From positions 1 to 64,000 of the forward strand of contig NZ_QOHG01000006.1 of the NCBI RefSeq assembly GCF_003319125.1: DNA of 64,000 bases. Reading direction: 5' to 3'. Shown here one piece after another: positions 37,837-46,042 of the stretch (its first letter is position 1; every line of letters starts with the position of its first letter). The position numbers were made by a program, and so were the translations under genes. The notes under the pieces are model-generated. The model worked only from the letters and a program-made list of their open reading frames with translations, did not search any database and was not told the origin of the DNA. Source of the DNA: Blastococcus sp. TF02A-26. Lineage in GTDB: Bacteria > Actinomycetota > Actinomycetes > Mycobacteriales > Geodermatophilaceae.

Positions 37837-38784
37837 ATGTTGCTGCTCGACACCGCGACCGTGCTCCCCGAGGACCGGGTCGGCGCCTTCCGGGCCGCCT
37901 TCGACCAGGCCTCCGTGCCCTGTCGCATCGAGCACCTCGATCCGCCCGACCGCGTCCACTCCCGCATGCACCTGTGGTCCTTCGGGGCGGCGAACGTCTT
38001 CACCACCGACGCCTCGGGCTTCCGCCTCGTGCGCACGCCGAGACACGTGCGCAGGGAGAGCCCGGCCATCGTGGCCCTGGCCGTCCAGAGCCGGGGCGAG
38101 GGCCGCTTCCACCAGTTCGGCACCGACGCCGTGGTGCCGGCCGGTGAGCTCATGCTCAGCGACCTGACCGCCCCGTACCAGTTCTCCTGGGCGGGCAGCG
38201 GCGGATCGCGGGCCTTCCAGATTCCGTACGAGCTCCTCGGGCTGCCACCCGACGTGGTCCGCGCCGGCGCGCCGCGGCTGCGCTCGAGCCCGCTGTACGG
38301 CCTGGTCCGCGAGCACCTGGAGCGGCTGACCGGCAGCGCGGACCGGCTCTCCGCCGACCCGGGGGCGGCGGCCCTCGGGACGGCCACGGTCGGTCTGGTC
38401 CGGGCCCTGCTGGTCTCCGCCGCCGGCCGCGACGACCTGGTCGGCCCGGCGTGGGAGGAGACACTGGTGACCCGGGTGCGGGCGTACGCGAGCCGGCACC
38501 TGACCGACCCCGCGCTGACCCCCGGAGTGCTCGCCGCCGCGCACAACGTCTCCGTGCGCCGGCTGTACCAGGCCTTCGCCGACGCCGGGATCAGCCTCGA
38601 GCAGGAGCTGATCGGTCAGCGGCTGGAGGCGGCGCGGGCCGCCCTGGTGTCACCGGCAGGACTGCGCCGGTCGATCGAGGCGGTCGCGCGGGCCTGCGGC
38701 TTCGACAGCCCGAGCCACTTCTCCCGCCGCTTCCGGCAGGCCTACGGCCTCACACCGCGGGAGTGGCGCCAGCAGCACCGGTGA
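37837..38784 (+). CDS. AraC-family transcriptional regulator
   Basis: A 315-residue activator-type protein. The N-terminal two thirds form an AraC-binding-like domain (ligand or partner sensing, similar in arrangement to NahR/EutR-like Fe-S-free sensors). The C-terminal third holds two HTH motifs: ALTPGVLAAAHNVSVRRLYQAF and IEAVARACGFDSPSHFSRRFRQAYGLTPREWR, the AraC signature. GGGAGG precedes the ATG. Divergent from the alpha/beta hydrolase-MBL operon, its likely target. Confidence 0.92.
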   Translation: MLLLDTATVLPEDRVGAFRAAFDQASVPCRIEHLDPPDRVHSRMHLWSFGAANVFTTDASGFRLVRTPRHVRRESPAIVALAVQSRGEGRFHQFGTDAVVPAGELMLSDLTAPYQFSWAGSGGSRAFQIPYELLGLPPDVVRAGAPRLRSSPLYGLVREHLERLTGSADRLSADPGAAALGTATVGLVRALLVSAAGRDDLVGPAWEETLVTRVRAYASRHLTDPALTPGVLAAAHNVSVRRLYQAFADAGISLEQELIGQRLEAARAALVSPAGLRRSIEAVARACGFDSPSHFSRRFRQAYGLTPREWRQQHR

Positions 38785-38900
38785 CCTCCACCTCGCCACC
38801 GCACGCTGCTGTGCCCCCACCGGCGGTTAACCTGGGTGTGCGCCGGGCCGCGTGGCCGTCACGGTCCGCTCCGCGGCGCGTCGTCAGGGAGACCCCACCC

Positions 38901-40508
38901 GTGAGCACCCCCGCTTCCACGCTGCCGTCGCCGGCCGACGTCCTCTCCGAGGCACGCCGCCGCCGGACCTTCGCCGTCATCAGCCACCCGGACGCCGGCA
39001 AGTCGACGCTGACCGAGGCCCTAACCCTGCACGCCCGCGTCATCGGCTCGGCCGGCGCCGTGCACGGCAAGGCCGGCCGCCGCGGCACGGTCAGCGACTG
39101 GATGGACATGGAGCGCGACCGCGGCATCTCGATCACCTCTGCGGCGCTGCAGTTCTCCTACCGCGACGCCGTGGTGAACCTGCTCGACACCCCCGGCCAC
39201 GCAGACTTCTCCGAGGACACCTACCGGGTGCTCACCGCGGTCGACGCCGCCGTGATGCTGATCGACGCCGCCAAGGGCCTCGAGACGCAGACGATGAAGC
39301 TCTTCGCCGTCTGCAAGCACCGCGGCATCCCGATCATCACCGTGGTCAACAAGTGGGACCGCCCGGGCATGGACGCCCTCGCGCTCATGGACGAGATCAC
39401 CGAGCGGACCGGCCTCACCCCGACCCCGCTGACCTGGCCGGTCGGCATCGCCGGCGACTTCCGCGGCGTGCTGGACCGCCGTGACGGCACCTACCGGCAC
39501 TTCACCCGCACCGCCGGCGGCGCGACCATCGCCCCGGAGGAGGTGTTCCCCGCCGAGGCCGCGGCCGCCCGCGAGGGCGACGCCTGGACGCAGGCCGTCG
39601 AGGAGTCCGAGCTGCTCGAGGAGACCGGCGCCCAGCACGACCAGGAGCTGTTCCTGTCCGGCGTCACCACCCCGGTGCTGTTCGCCTCCGCCGTCTCCAA
39701 CTTCGGCGTCGGCCAGCTGCTCGACGTCCTGGTGGACCTGGCGCCCGCTCCCACCCCGGTGCCCGACGCCGAGGGCGAGCCGCACCCGCTCGACGCGCCG
39801 TTCAGCGCGTTCGTGTTCAAGGTGCAGGCCGGGATGGACGCCGGGCACCGCGACCGGCTGGCCTACATGCGGGTCTGCTCGGGCGTCTTCGAGCGCGGGA
39901 TGGTGGTCACGAACGCGTCCACCGGCCGCCCGTTCGCCACCAAGTACGCCCAGCAGGTCTTCGGCCGCGACCGGGAGACGATCGAGACGGCCTGGCCCGG
40001 GGACGTCGTCGGCCTGGTCAACGCCGCGGCCCTCGGCGTGGGCGACACGCTCTACGTCGACCGGCCGGTCCGCTATCCCCCGGTCACCACGTTCTCCCCC
40101 GAGCACTTCGCTGTCGCCCGGGTGGCCGACACCAGCAAGTACAAGCAGTTCCGCAAGGGCGTCGAGACCCTCGCCGGCGAGGGCGTGGTGCAGGTGCTCA
40201 TCTCCGAGCGGCGGGGCGACGGCGCACCGGTGTTCGCCGTCGTCGGCCCGATGCAGTTCGAGGTGGCCAGCCACCGCATGGAGCACGAGTTCGGCGCGCG
40301 GATCTCGCTCGACTCGCTGCCCTACTCGCTGGCCATGCGCACCGACGAGGCGTCGGTGCCCGCCATCCTCGCCAGCAGCGGCACCGAGGTGATGAAGCGC
40401 GCGGACGGGGAGCTGCTCGCGCTGTTCACCACCAAGTGGGTGATGGGGATGGTCCGGGAGAAGCCGGGCGTCACCCTCGAACCGCTGGTCGCCGCCCAGC
40501 TCGGCTGA
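38901..40508 (+). CDS. prfC: Peptide chain release factor 3
   Basis: A translational GTPase that removes RF1 or RF2 from the ribosome after termination. The 535-residue protein has the G domain with SHPDAGKST (P-loop), GRRGTVSDWMDMERDRGISITS (switch I), LLDTPGHADFSEDT (switch II) and VVNKWDRPG (NKxD). The RF3-specific second and third domains follow, with GPMQFEVASHRMEHEFGA. The GTG at 38901 follows AGGGAG. It is a single-gene unit. Confidence 0.96.
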   Translation: MSTPASTLPSPADVLSEARRRRTFAVISHPDAGKSTLTEALTLHARVIGSAGAVHGKAGRRGTVSDWMDMERDRGISITSAALQFSYRDAVVNLLDTPGHADFSEDTYRVLTAVDAAVMLIDAAKGLETQTMKLFAVCKHRGIPIITVVNKWDRPGMDALALMDEITERTGLTPTPLTWPVGIAGDFRGVLDRRDGTYRHFTRTAGGATIAPEEVFPAEAAAAREGDAWTQAVEESELLEETGAQHDQELFLSGVTTPVLFASAVSNFGVGQLLDVLVDLAPAPTPVPDAEGEPHPLDAPFSAFVFKVQAGMDAGHRDRLAYMRVCSGVFERGMVVTNASTGRPFATKYAQQVFGRDRETIETAWPGDVVGLVNAAALGVGDTLYVDRPVRYPPVTTFSPEHFAVARVADTSKYKQFRKGVETLAGEGVVQVLISERRGDGAPVFAVVGPMQFEVASHRMEHEFGARISLDSLPYSLAMRTDEASVPAILASSGTEVMKRADGELLALFTTKWVMGMVREKPGVTLEPLVAAQLG

Positions 40509-40518
40509 CCCGAGGCCC

Positions 40519-40550
40519 CTCCCGCCGCTCCCCCGGGTGGGCGGCGGGGG
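40519..40550. terminator. GC-rich hairpin between prfC and apbE
   Basis: CCCGCCGC (40521-40528) pairs with GCGGCGGG (40541-40548), with two further pairs outside, one a G-T. It lies in the short gap between convergent genes. Confidence 0.55.
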
Positions 40551-40551
40551 C

Positions 40552-41340
40552 TCAGCGCGACGACGGCAGGACCGGCTCCACCGTGGTGGTCGAGCCGTCG
40601 TCCCAGACGACGAGACCCGAGCGACCGGGACGCGCCTCCAGCCAGCGCGCTGCCTCCGGGCCGAGCGCGAAGGCCGTGGTCGCGTCGATGTCGGCGTCGG
40701 TGAGCGACCCCGCCACCACGGTCACCGAGGCGACGCCCGAGGGCGGCCGGCCGGTGCGCCCGTCCACGATGTGCGCCCCCCGGTGCGCCGTCCCGGAGGT
40801 CGCCACGGCGCCGCTGTGCACCGGGACGACCGCCACGAGCCGCCGCGGGTCCACGGGGTCCTCCACCCCGATCCGCCACGGCGCACCGTCGGGGTCGACG
40901 GTCCGGCAGGTGAGATCGCCACCGGCGGCGAGGCAGAAGTCGGTCGCCGGGAGGTCCCGGAAGGCTGCCGCCGCGCGTTCCACCGCCCAGCCCTTGACCA
41001 CGCCGCTGGGGTCCAGGACGACGCCGCCGTCGGGGCCGGGCCGGCGCACGGTGAACGCGCCCCCCGACTGCTCCTCGGCCTCCGCACCGAGCGCGAGGAC
41101 CTCCGCGACCTCCGGCGGGCAGTGCTCGATGCCGATCTCGCCGCGGCCGAGACGGGAGATGCAGGAGTCCGCCCGGTAGGTGCTGAACACCCGGTCCGCC
41201 TCCCGCAGCACCGCGAGCGCGTCGTCCCAGGCGCCCTGCGCGCGCTGGTCCTCGGTGTGCCGGCCACGCAGCGCGAGGCTGATCGGCATGCCCATGACGT
41301 GCTCGACCCGGCGGGCGGTCGTGGGCCGCGCGACCGTCAC
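40552..41340 (-). CDS. apbE: FAD:protein FMN transferase (ApbE)
   Basis: It attaches FMN through a phosphoester bond to a Thr or Ser of target flavoproteins. The 262-residue protein has the ApbE order: HVMGMPISL, FSTYRADSCISRL, LDPSGVVKGWAVERAAAAF, AAGGDL, SGTAHRGAHIVDGRTGRP (substrate and metal site) and DADIDATTAFALG. No signal peptide is seen, so it probably acts inside, unlike lipoprotein ApbEs. Its GTG overlaps the stop of the FMN-binding gene (GTGA), so the likely substrate is that neighbour. Confidence 0.93.
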   Translation of the reverse strand: MTVARPTTARRVEHVMGMPISLALRGRHTEDQRAQGAWDDALAVLREADRVFSTYRADSCISRLGRGEIGIEHCPPEVAEVLALGAEAEEQSGGAFTVRRPGPDGGVVLDPSGVVKGWAVERAAAAFRDLPATDFCLAAGGDLTCRTVDPDGAPWRIGVEDPVDPRRLVAVVPVHSGAVATSGTAHRGAHIVDGRTGRPPSGVASVTVVAGSLTDADIDATTAFALGPEAARWLEARPGRSGLVVWDDGSTTTVEPVLPSSR

Positions 41341-41801
41341 AACCCCGCCTCGTCGAGCGCGCTCTGCAGTGACTGGAGGTAGCCGCGGCTGGCGACCGTG
41401 GCGCCGCTGACCATGTCGATGTCCGATCCCTGGGCGTCGAGGGTCTCGCGCACGAGGATGGGCAGCGCTCGGGCGTTGATCTCCCGGTCCCTGCCGTTGT
41501 CGTCCGGGTACTGGAGGACCGAGACGGCGGTGATGGCGCCGTCCTGCACGCTCAGCTCGACCTGGACCGGCCCCCAGCGGGTCTGGACGGCGTCCCCCGT
41601 GACCGTGTCCACCGCACCACCGGCGCCCTCCTGCGACGTGGCGGCCGCGGTGCCCGACGGGACGGAGCCGATGACCGGCGCGAGGACCGACGAGTCGGCC
41701 ACCGGCGTGTGCGACGAGGTGGACGTGTGGTAACCGAAGACCAGCACCAGCACGGTCAGGGTGCTCATGAACCAGAGGACGATGCGGCGCATCGCGGTCA
41801 C
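41337..41801 (-). CDS. FMN-binding domain protein
   Basis: A 154-residue exported or membrane-anchored electron carrier. A transmembrane or signal segment covers about residues 5-24 (RRIVLWFMSTLTVLVLVFG). The FMN-binding domain ends with DMVSGATVASRGYLQSL, in which the Thr of S-G-A-T is the usual site of covalent FMN attachment by ApbE. The GTG at 41801 overlaps the stop of the ferric-reductase-like gene (GTGA). An ATG at 41792 is an alternative start. With its neighbours it would form a chain from NAD(P)H through a membrane flavohaem protein to an external flavin. Confidence 0.9.
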   Translation of the reverse strand: MTAMRRIVLWFMSTLTVLVLVFGYHTSTSSHTPVADSSVLAPVIGSVPSGTAAATSQEGAGGAVDTVTGDAVQTRWGPVQVELSVQDGAITAVSVLQYPDDNGRDREINARALPILVRETLDAQGSDIDMVSGATVASRGYLQSLQSALDEAGL

Positions 41802-43204
41802 CACCCGAAGCTCTCGACGTGGAAGCGGTCCGGGGGGAGCCCCGCGGCCAGACAGGTGCGGCGGACGTCGGCCGCCCAGGCCTCGGGTCCGCAGACGAAC
41901 ACGTCGCGCTCGGCGAGGTCCGGCAGCCAGGAGGTCAGCACCGCCACATCGGGTGCCGAGCCGACCGAGGACCCGAGCCACGAACCCGGCGCGCGCCGGT
42001 GTCCGGGCACCGCGACGACCTGCAGGCCCCGATGGGCGGCGAGCCACGCGAGCTCCGACGGGAACAGCGGCGTGCCGGTGTAGCGGTGGATCAGGGCGGC
42101 GTCTCCCGGCACGTACTCCAGCGCCTCGGCCAGGGCCCGCAACGGGGTGATGCCGACCCCGGCCCCGATCAGCGCCACCCGCGGCCGGGTGCGGGCCCGG
42201 GCCGAGAGCCGGCCGTAGGGCCCCTCGACGAGCACCCGCGTCCCCGGCCGCAGCGACCGCAGCTCGGCGCTGCCGTCGCCGACGACCCGGACGGTGATCC
42301 GCAGGCTGGTCCCGTCCGGCGCGGCGGAGAGCGAGTAGGGGTGGGCCCGGGTCCAGCCGCGGCCGGAGAGGAAGCGGAAGCCGTAGAACTGCCCGGCCTC
42401 TGCGGTGACGCCGCCCGGACGCCCGGTCATGTACACGCTGACGACGTCGTCGGCCTCGGGCACCACCGCCGTGACGCGCAAGCCGGCCCGGACGGTGCGC
42501 CAGGCCGGCAGCCCGACCCGCCACATCAGGACCGCGCCCGTGGCGGCCAGGTACAGACCCCACCAGAACACCGTGCGGCCGGTCGAGCCGGTGAAGTCCT
42601 GCCCGGTCCACAGCTGGTGCGGCAACGCGAGGCCGACCCCGAGGTAGGCGTACAGGTGCAGCAGGTGCCAGGACTCGTAGCGCAACCGCCGCCGGGCGGC
42701 CCGCACGCTGGTGACGACGACCAGGACCAGGCAGACGGTGCCGGTGACCGCGAGCAGCATCCCCGGGTGGTCGACGGTCAGCTCCCACAGCGTGGCCGGC
42801 GTCCGGGACAGCTCACCGGCCGCGTAGCCCCAGGTGATGAGGACGACGTGGGCGAGCATCAGGTCGAACGACGTGAATCCCACCCAGCGGTGGACCCGCG
42901 CCAGCCGCTCCTGCCCGAAGGCACGCTCGAGCACCGGCACGCGGGCCATCAGCAGCACCTGGACCAGGAGCAGCAGCGACGCCTGCAGCCCGGTGAGCCG
43001 GCCGGCCGAGTCGAGCGCGGTCTCCGGACCGCCGCCCAGGTCCTGGATGCCGCCGTCCGCCGCCCACCAGTACGTGACGAGCAGTGCTCCCCCCCCCCAC
43101 AGGACCGTGAGCGCGGCTGCCCGGACGGCCGCGTCGACACGCGCACGGCGCGTCGGCACCGTCACCGGCGGCCGGGTCAGCGGCGGAGGCGCGAGCGTGG
43201 GCAT
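41798..43204 (-). CDS. Ferric-reductase-like transmembrane NAD(P)H oxidoreductase
   Basis: A 468-residue membrane flavocytochrome. The N-terminal half has about six helices with spaced His residues (RVHRWVGF, MLAHVVLITWGY, ESWHLLHLYAYLG), the pattern for two b haems in ferric-reductase-like domains. The C-terminal half is an FNR-type module: HPYSLSAAP (FAD), IGAGVGITPLRALAE (NAD(P)H) and VFVCGPEAW. It would move electrons from cytoplasmic NAD(P)H across the membrane. ATG 43204 was chosen, though no strong ribosome binding site is seen. A G10 tract interrupts the coding part near residue 36. First gene of a three-gene operon. Confidence 0.9.
   Translation of the reverse strand: MPTLAPPPLTRPPVTVPTRRARVDAAVRAAALTVLWGGGALLVTYWWAADGGIQDLGGGPETALDSAGRLTGLQASLLLLVQVLLMARVPVLERAFGQERLARVHRWVGFTSFDLMLAHVVLITWGYAAGELSRTPATLWELTVDHPGMLLAVTGTVCLVLVVVTSVRAARRRLRYESWHLLHLYAYLGVGLALPHQLWTGQDFTGSTGRTVFWWGLYLAATGAVLMWRVGLPAWRTVRAGLRVTAVVPEADDVVSVYMTGRPGGVTAEAGQFYGFRFLSGRGWTRAHPYSLSAAPDGTSLRITVRVVGDGSAELRSLRPGTRVLVEGPYGRLSARARTRPRVALIGAGVGITPLRALAEALEYVPGDAALIHRYTGTPLFPSELAWLAAHRGLQVVAVPGHRRAPGSWLGSSVGSAPDVAVLTSWLPDLAERDVFVCGPEAWAADVRRTCLAAGLPPDRFHVESFGW
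43089..43098. repeat. C10/G10 homopolymer inside a coding region
   Basis: There are ten consecutive C on the plus strand, so G10 on the coding strand of the ferric-reductase-like gene, within its Trp-Gly-Gly-Gly codons near residue 36. The gain or loss of one base would shift the frame early in the protein. Confidence 0.85.
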
Positions 43205-43295
43205 GCCGACCACGGTGGGCGACGCCCCTGTGACCGCGGCTCGGAGTTCGCTGTGAGCCGCCTGCGAGCCCTCGCTCCCCGGGGGGCGGGGGAGG

Positions 43296-43685
43296 TCAGC
43301 CGATCTGCACCGTCGTCCGGCCGCGCAGGACCCAGCGACCGTCGCGGCGCTCGACCGCCGGGGGAGGGGTGTCCGCGGGCCGGGGCGTGCCGGCGACACG
43401 GGCGAACGGGCGGGTCACGTCGGTGCCGAGCAGGTCGCGGCCGCGGGCGCTCAGCGCGAAGGTCTCCGTCACCTGACCCGGCTCCCGCGGCAGCGACTCG
43501 AGGTACCCCGCCTCGTGGGCACGGGTGAAGCAGCCCAGCAGCTCGACCTGGCGCAGCCGCCAGGCAGTCGCGTCGCCGTCGGCCGGCCGCGGGTTGAGCC
43601 GCTGCAGCAGCGCGAACATCGTCACCGGCTGGTCGGCGGCGTGCAGTGCCTCGAGGACGGGACGGACGTCGGCGCGGAGGGACAT
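43296..43685 (-). CDS. Hypothetical protein, possible winged helix
   Basis: A 129-residue soluble protein. The N-terminal half (VRPVLEALHAADQPVTMFALLQRLN, then RLRQVELLGCFTRAHEAGYLES) looks like a small winged-helix domain. TETFALSARGRDLLG fits the wing and last helix seen in such regulators. The C-terminus is Pro-rich and basic. No family is recognised. It lies 91 bases upstream of the ferric-reductase operon on the same strand and could be part of it or its regulator (inference). Confidence 0.65.
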   Translation of the reverse strand: MSLRADVRPVLEALHAADQPVTMFALLQRLNPRPADGDATAWRLRQVELLGCFTRAHEAGYLESLPREPGQVTETFALSARGRDLLGTDVTRPFARVAGTPRPADTPPPAVERRDGRWVLRGRTTVQIG

Positions 43686-43905
43686 GTCGGGAACGCTAGG
43701 CGCACCCGGCGGGCGATCCCAGGGCGCTGACCTGCCGAAACTCGCCCCGAACCGTGGGGAGAGGTGCCATGCGCCCCGAGTGGACACCTGACCGCGCGCG
43801 CGTCCGGTGACGCCGCCGGGAGAGGTGGGGCACGTGGGGCGGGCGGGCCGGACACGCCCGCCCCGGGTACTGGTCCGCCCCTCCCCCGACTCGGACCCTG
43901 GCGAC

Positions 43906-44151
43906 ATGACGACGGCCTACGCGTACGGCACCGCGCACGCGGTGGTCATGGTCGGTGCGGTCGGCACCGCCGACGGCCTGCAGCCGCGACGGATCGGCCC
44001 GCTGCATGCCACGATCGGCCGGGTGCACGGGCGCAGCCGCAAGTCGCTGTGCGGCGCCTACGTCGCCGTGGACGAGCAGACGCCGTGGCCGCCGCAGGGT
44101 TACGACGACGAGCAGCTGTGCCCGGAGTGCGCGGAGCTCGCCACCCTCTGA
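43906..44151 (+). CDS. Small Cys-containing hypothetical protein
   Basis: An 81-residue protein, MTTAYAYGTAHAVVMVGAVG at the start, with one Cys in SLCGAYV and a Cys-x-x-Cys in LCPECAEL at the C-terminus. A zinc-binding site is possible. Similar short proteins occur in related actinobacteria without a known role. It is convergent with the MoaD-like gene, 7 bases away. Confidence 0.6.
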   Translation: MTTAYAYGTAHAVVMVGAVGTADGLQPRRIGPLHATIGRVHGRSRKSLCGAYVAVDEQTPWPPQGYDDEQLCPECAELATL

Positions 44152-44158
44152 CCGGCGC

Positions 44159-44434
44159 TCAGCCGCCCGCCACCGACGGCAGCACCTGCACCACCGCACC
44201 GTCGGACACCGGCGTGTCCAGTCCCCGCCCGAAGCGGACGTCGTCGCCGTCCACGTAGACGTTGACGAACCGGCGCACCGCTCCGGTCTCGTCGCGGATC
44301 CGGCGGCCCAGCAGCGGGTGCTCGGCGGCGACCCGGTCGAGCACCTCGGCGACCGTCCCGCCGTCCACGCTCAGGTGCTTCGCGCCGCCCGCCAGGTCGG
44401 CCAGGACACCGGGCAGCACCACCTCGGCCGTCAC
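44159..44434 (-). CDS. MoaD/ThiS-family sulphur-carrier protein
   Basis: A 91-residue ubiquitin-fold protein ending in the required Gly-Gly (SVAGG), the tail that is adenylated and thiocarboxylated in sulphur transfer. Typical segments are LADLAGGAKHLSV, VAEVLDRVAAEHPLLGRRI and VNVYVDGDDVRF. No E1-like partner or molybdopterin gene lies nearby, so its pathway is unknown. The GTG overlaps the stop of the BNR-propeller gene (GTGA), showing that the two are made together. Confidence 0.9.
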   Translation of the reverse strand: MTAEVVLPGVLADLAGGAKHLSVDGGTVAEVLDRVAAEHPLLGRRIRDETGAVRRFVNVYVDGDDVRFGRGLDTPVSDGAVVQVLPSVAGG

Positions 44435-45513
44435 GGCAGCCGCGCGGCGCGGACGACGAGGACGTCGGGCAGGTGGGCGGCGACGGTGGTGAAGGTGTCC
44501 CCCTCGTCGGCCGAGGCGTAGACGCAGCCGTCGCGGGTGCCCACGTAGACGCCCGTCGGGTCGCCCTCGTCCACGCAGGCGGCATCGCGCATGACCGCCG
44601 CCCAGCTGGCGTCCGGCAACCCCTCTCCGAGCTCCGTCCACGTCGCGCCGGCGTCCCGGGTGCGGTGCACGCGCAGCCGGCCGCCCGGCGGGAGCCGCTC
44701 CATGTCGGCGACCAGCGGCACCACCCACGCCGTCCCCGGCTCGCGGGGCGAGGAGACCATCGGGAAACCGAAGTCCGCCGGCAGACCGTCGGCGATCGAC
44801 TGCCAGGAGACGCCGGCGTCCTCGGTGCGGAAGACGCCGAAGTGGTTCTGCGCGTACATCCGGTCCGGATCGCCGGCGTCGACGGCGACCTTGTGCACGC
44901 ACTGGCCGTACTCCGGCAGCTCGTCGGGCAGGAAGACGGCGGTGATGCCCCTGTTGCGCGGCTGCCACGAGCCGCCGGCGTCGTCGCTCAGGTAGACGCC
45001 GCCGGTGCTCATGGCCACCGTCACCCGGTCCGACGCGGGGTCGGGGAGCACCGTGTGCACCGCTCCCCCGCCGCCGCCGGGCTCCCAGGTGGGCCGGTGC
45101 GGGTGGTCCCACAGACCGCGGACCAGGGCGAAGGTGCAGCCGCCGTCCTCGCTGCGCCACAGCGAGTGCGGCTCGCACCCCGCCCAGACGACGCCGGGGC
45201 GGTCGGCGGAGTCCGGGCGCAGCTGCCACACCCGGGCCAGTGCCGCGCCGGTGTCCTCGGGGAAGCGGATGGCGCCGGACTCGGTCTCCTGCCACGTGCG
45301 GCCCAGGTCGTCGGAGCGCATGACCGTCGGGCCCCAGTGGCCGTACTGGATGCCGGCGAGCACCCGGGGCGCGGGACCGCGGGTGTCGATCGAGACGGAG
45401 GCCACCTCCTGCGCGAGGAGGTGCGGTCCGTCGAGGGTCCAGCTGCGGCGGTCGTCGTCGCTGCGCGCGAGCCACAGCCCCTTGCGCGTGCCGATGGCGA
45501 TCAGGTCGGTCAT
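44431..45513 (-). CDS. BNR/sialidase-like beta-propeller protein
   Basis: A 360-residue cytoplasmic beta-propeller with repeated Asp-box motifs (RSDDLGRTWQ, RSEDGGCTF, SDDAGGSWQ, RTEDAGVSWQ, RTRDAGATWT, SADEGDTF), about six blades, as in sialidases and VPS10/photosynthesis-assembly-like proteins. It starts MTDLIAIGTRKGLWLAR without a signal peptide. Sialidase catalytic Arg triads cannot be confirmed, so it may be a binding scaffold. GGGAGGCGTC precedes the ATG. Translationally coupled to the MoaD-like gene. Confidence 0.88.
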   Translation of the reverse strand: MTDLIAIGTRKGLWLARSDDDRRSWTLDGPHLLAQEVASVSIDTRGPAPRVLAGIQYGHWGPTVMRSDDLGRTWQETESGAIRFPEDTGAALARVWQLRPDSADRPGVVWAGCEPHSLWRSEDGGCTFALVRGLWDHPHRPTWEPGGGGGAVHTVLPDPASDRVTVAMSTGGVYLSDDAGGSWQPRNRGITAVFLPDELPEYGQCVHKVAVDAGDPDRMYAQNHFGVFRTEDAGVSWQSIADGLPADFGFPMVSSPREPGTAWVVPLVADMERLPPGGRLRVHRTRDAGATWTELGEGLPDASWAAVMRDAACVDEGDPTGVYVGTRDGCVYASADEGDTFTTVAAHLPDVLVVRAARLP

Positions 45514-45580
45514 GACGCCTCCCGGTGTCGGGGGCGCGGCCGCGCCCCTCGCCGGTGCAGACCGGCGAGGGGCCCCGAAG

Positions 45581-45967
45581 TCATCGGCGGGTGGCGCCAC
45601 CCTCGGGGTGCGTCGGCCGCTCGGTCGTCAGGTCGGGGGCGAGCCGCTGGGCCTTGGCGCGCAGCTCCTCGGCGGCGGTGGCGTGCTCGTGCGCGGAGGC
45701 GGCGCGCTGCTGGGCCTCCTGCTCGGCCAGCCGGGTGCGCTCCTCCACCTCGGCGCGCTCGCGACGGGCGCGGGCGGCCTGCTCCTCGGCGAGGGCCTGT
45801 TCCTTCTCCGCCTGCACGCCGCGCAGCTGCGCCTCCTGCAGGTGCTCGCGGGCCTGCTCCCGCTTCCGGACGGCCCCCACCCGCCGGCGCTTGGCCAGGG
45901 CCAGCGCGAGCGCGGCCAGCAGCAGGACGGCGACCACGACGATCAGCACGATCACCCAGGTGTCCAC
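45581..45967 (-). CDS. Membrane-anchored coiled-coil protein
   Basis: A 128-residue protein with an N-terminal transmembrane helix (residues 3-25, WVIVLIVVVAVLLLAALALAL) followed by a basic stop-transfer segment and a long Glu/Gln/Ala/Arg-rich coiled coil to about residue 110. A Thr/Pro tail ends it. The GTG follows GAGGAGGAA. Function unknown. Such proteins often organise the envelope or the inner face of the membrane. Confidence 0.78.
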   Translation of the reverse strand: MDTWVIVLIVVVAVLLLAALALALAKRRRVGAVRKREQAREHLQEAQLRGVQAEKEQALAEEQAARARRERAEVEERTRLAEQEAQQRAASAHEHATAAEELRAKAQRLAPDLTTERPTHPEGGATRR

Positions 45968-46042
45968 GGGGTTCCTCCTCGATGGGGTGGACCCCGGTGG
46001 TTCCCGCCACGGACCCCCGGTAACCGCCGGTCCGTGCGGGGG

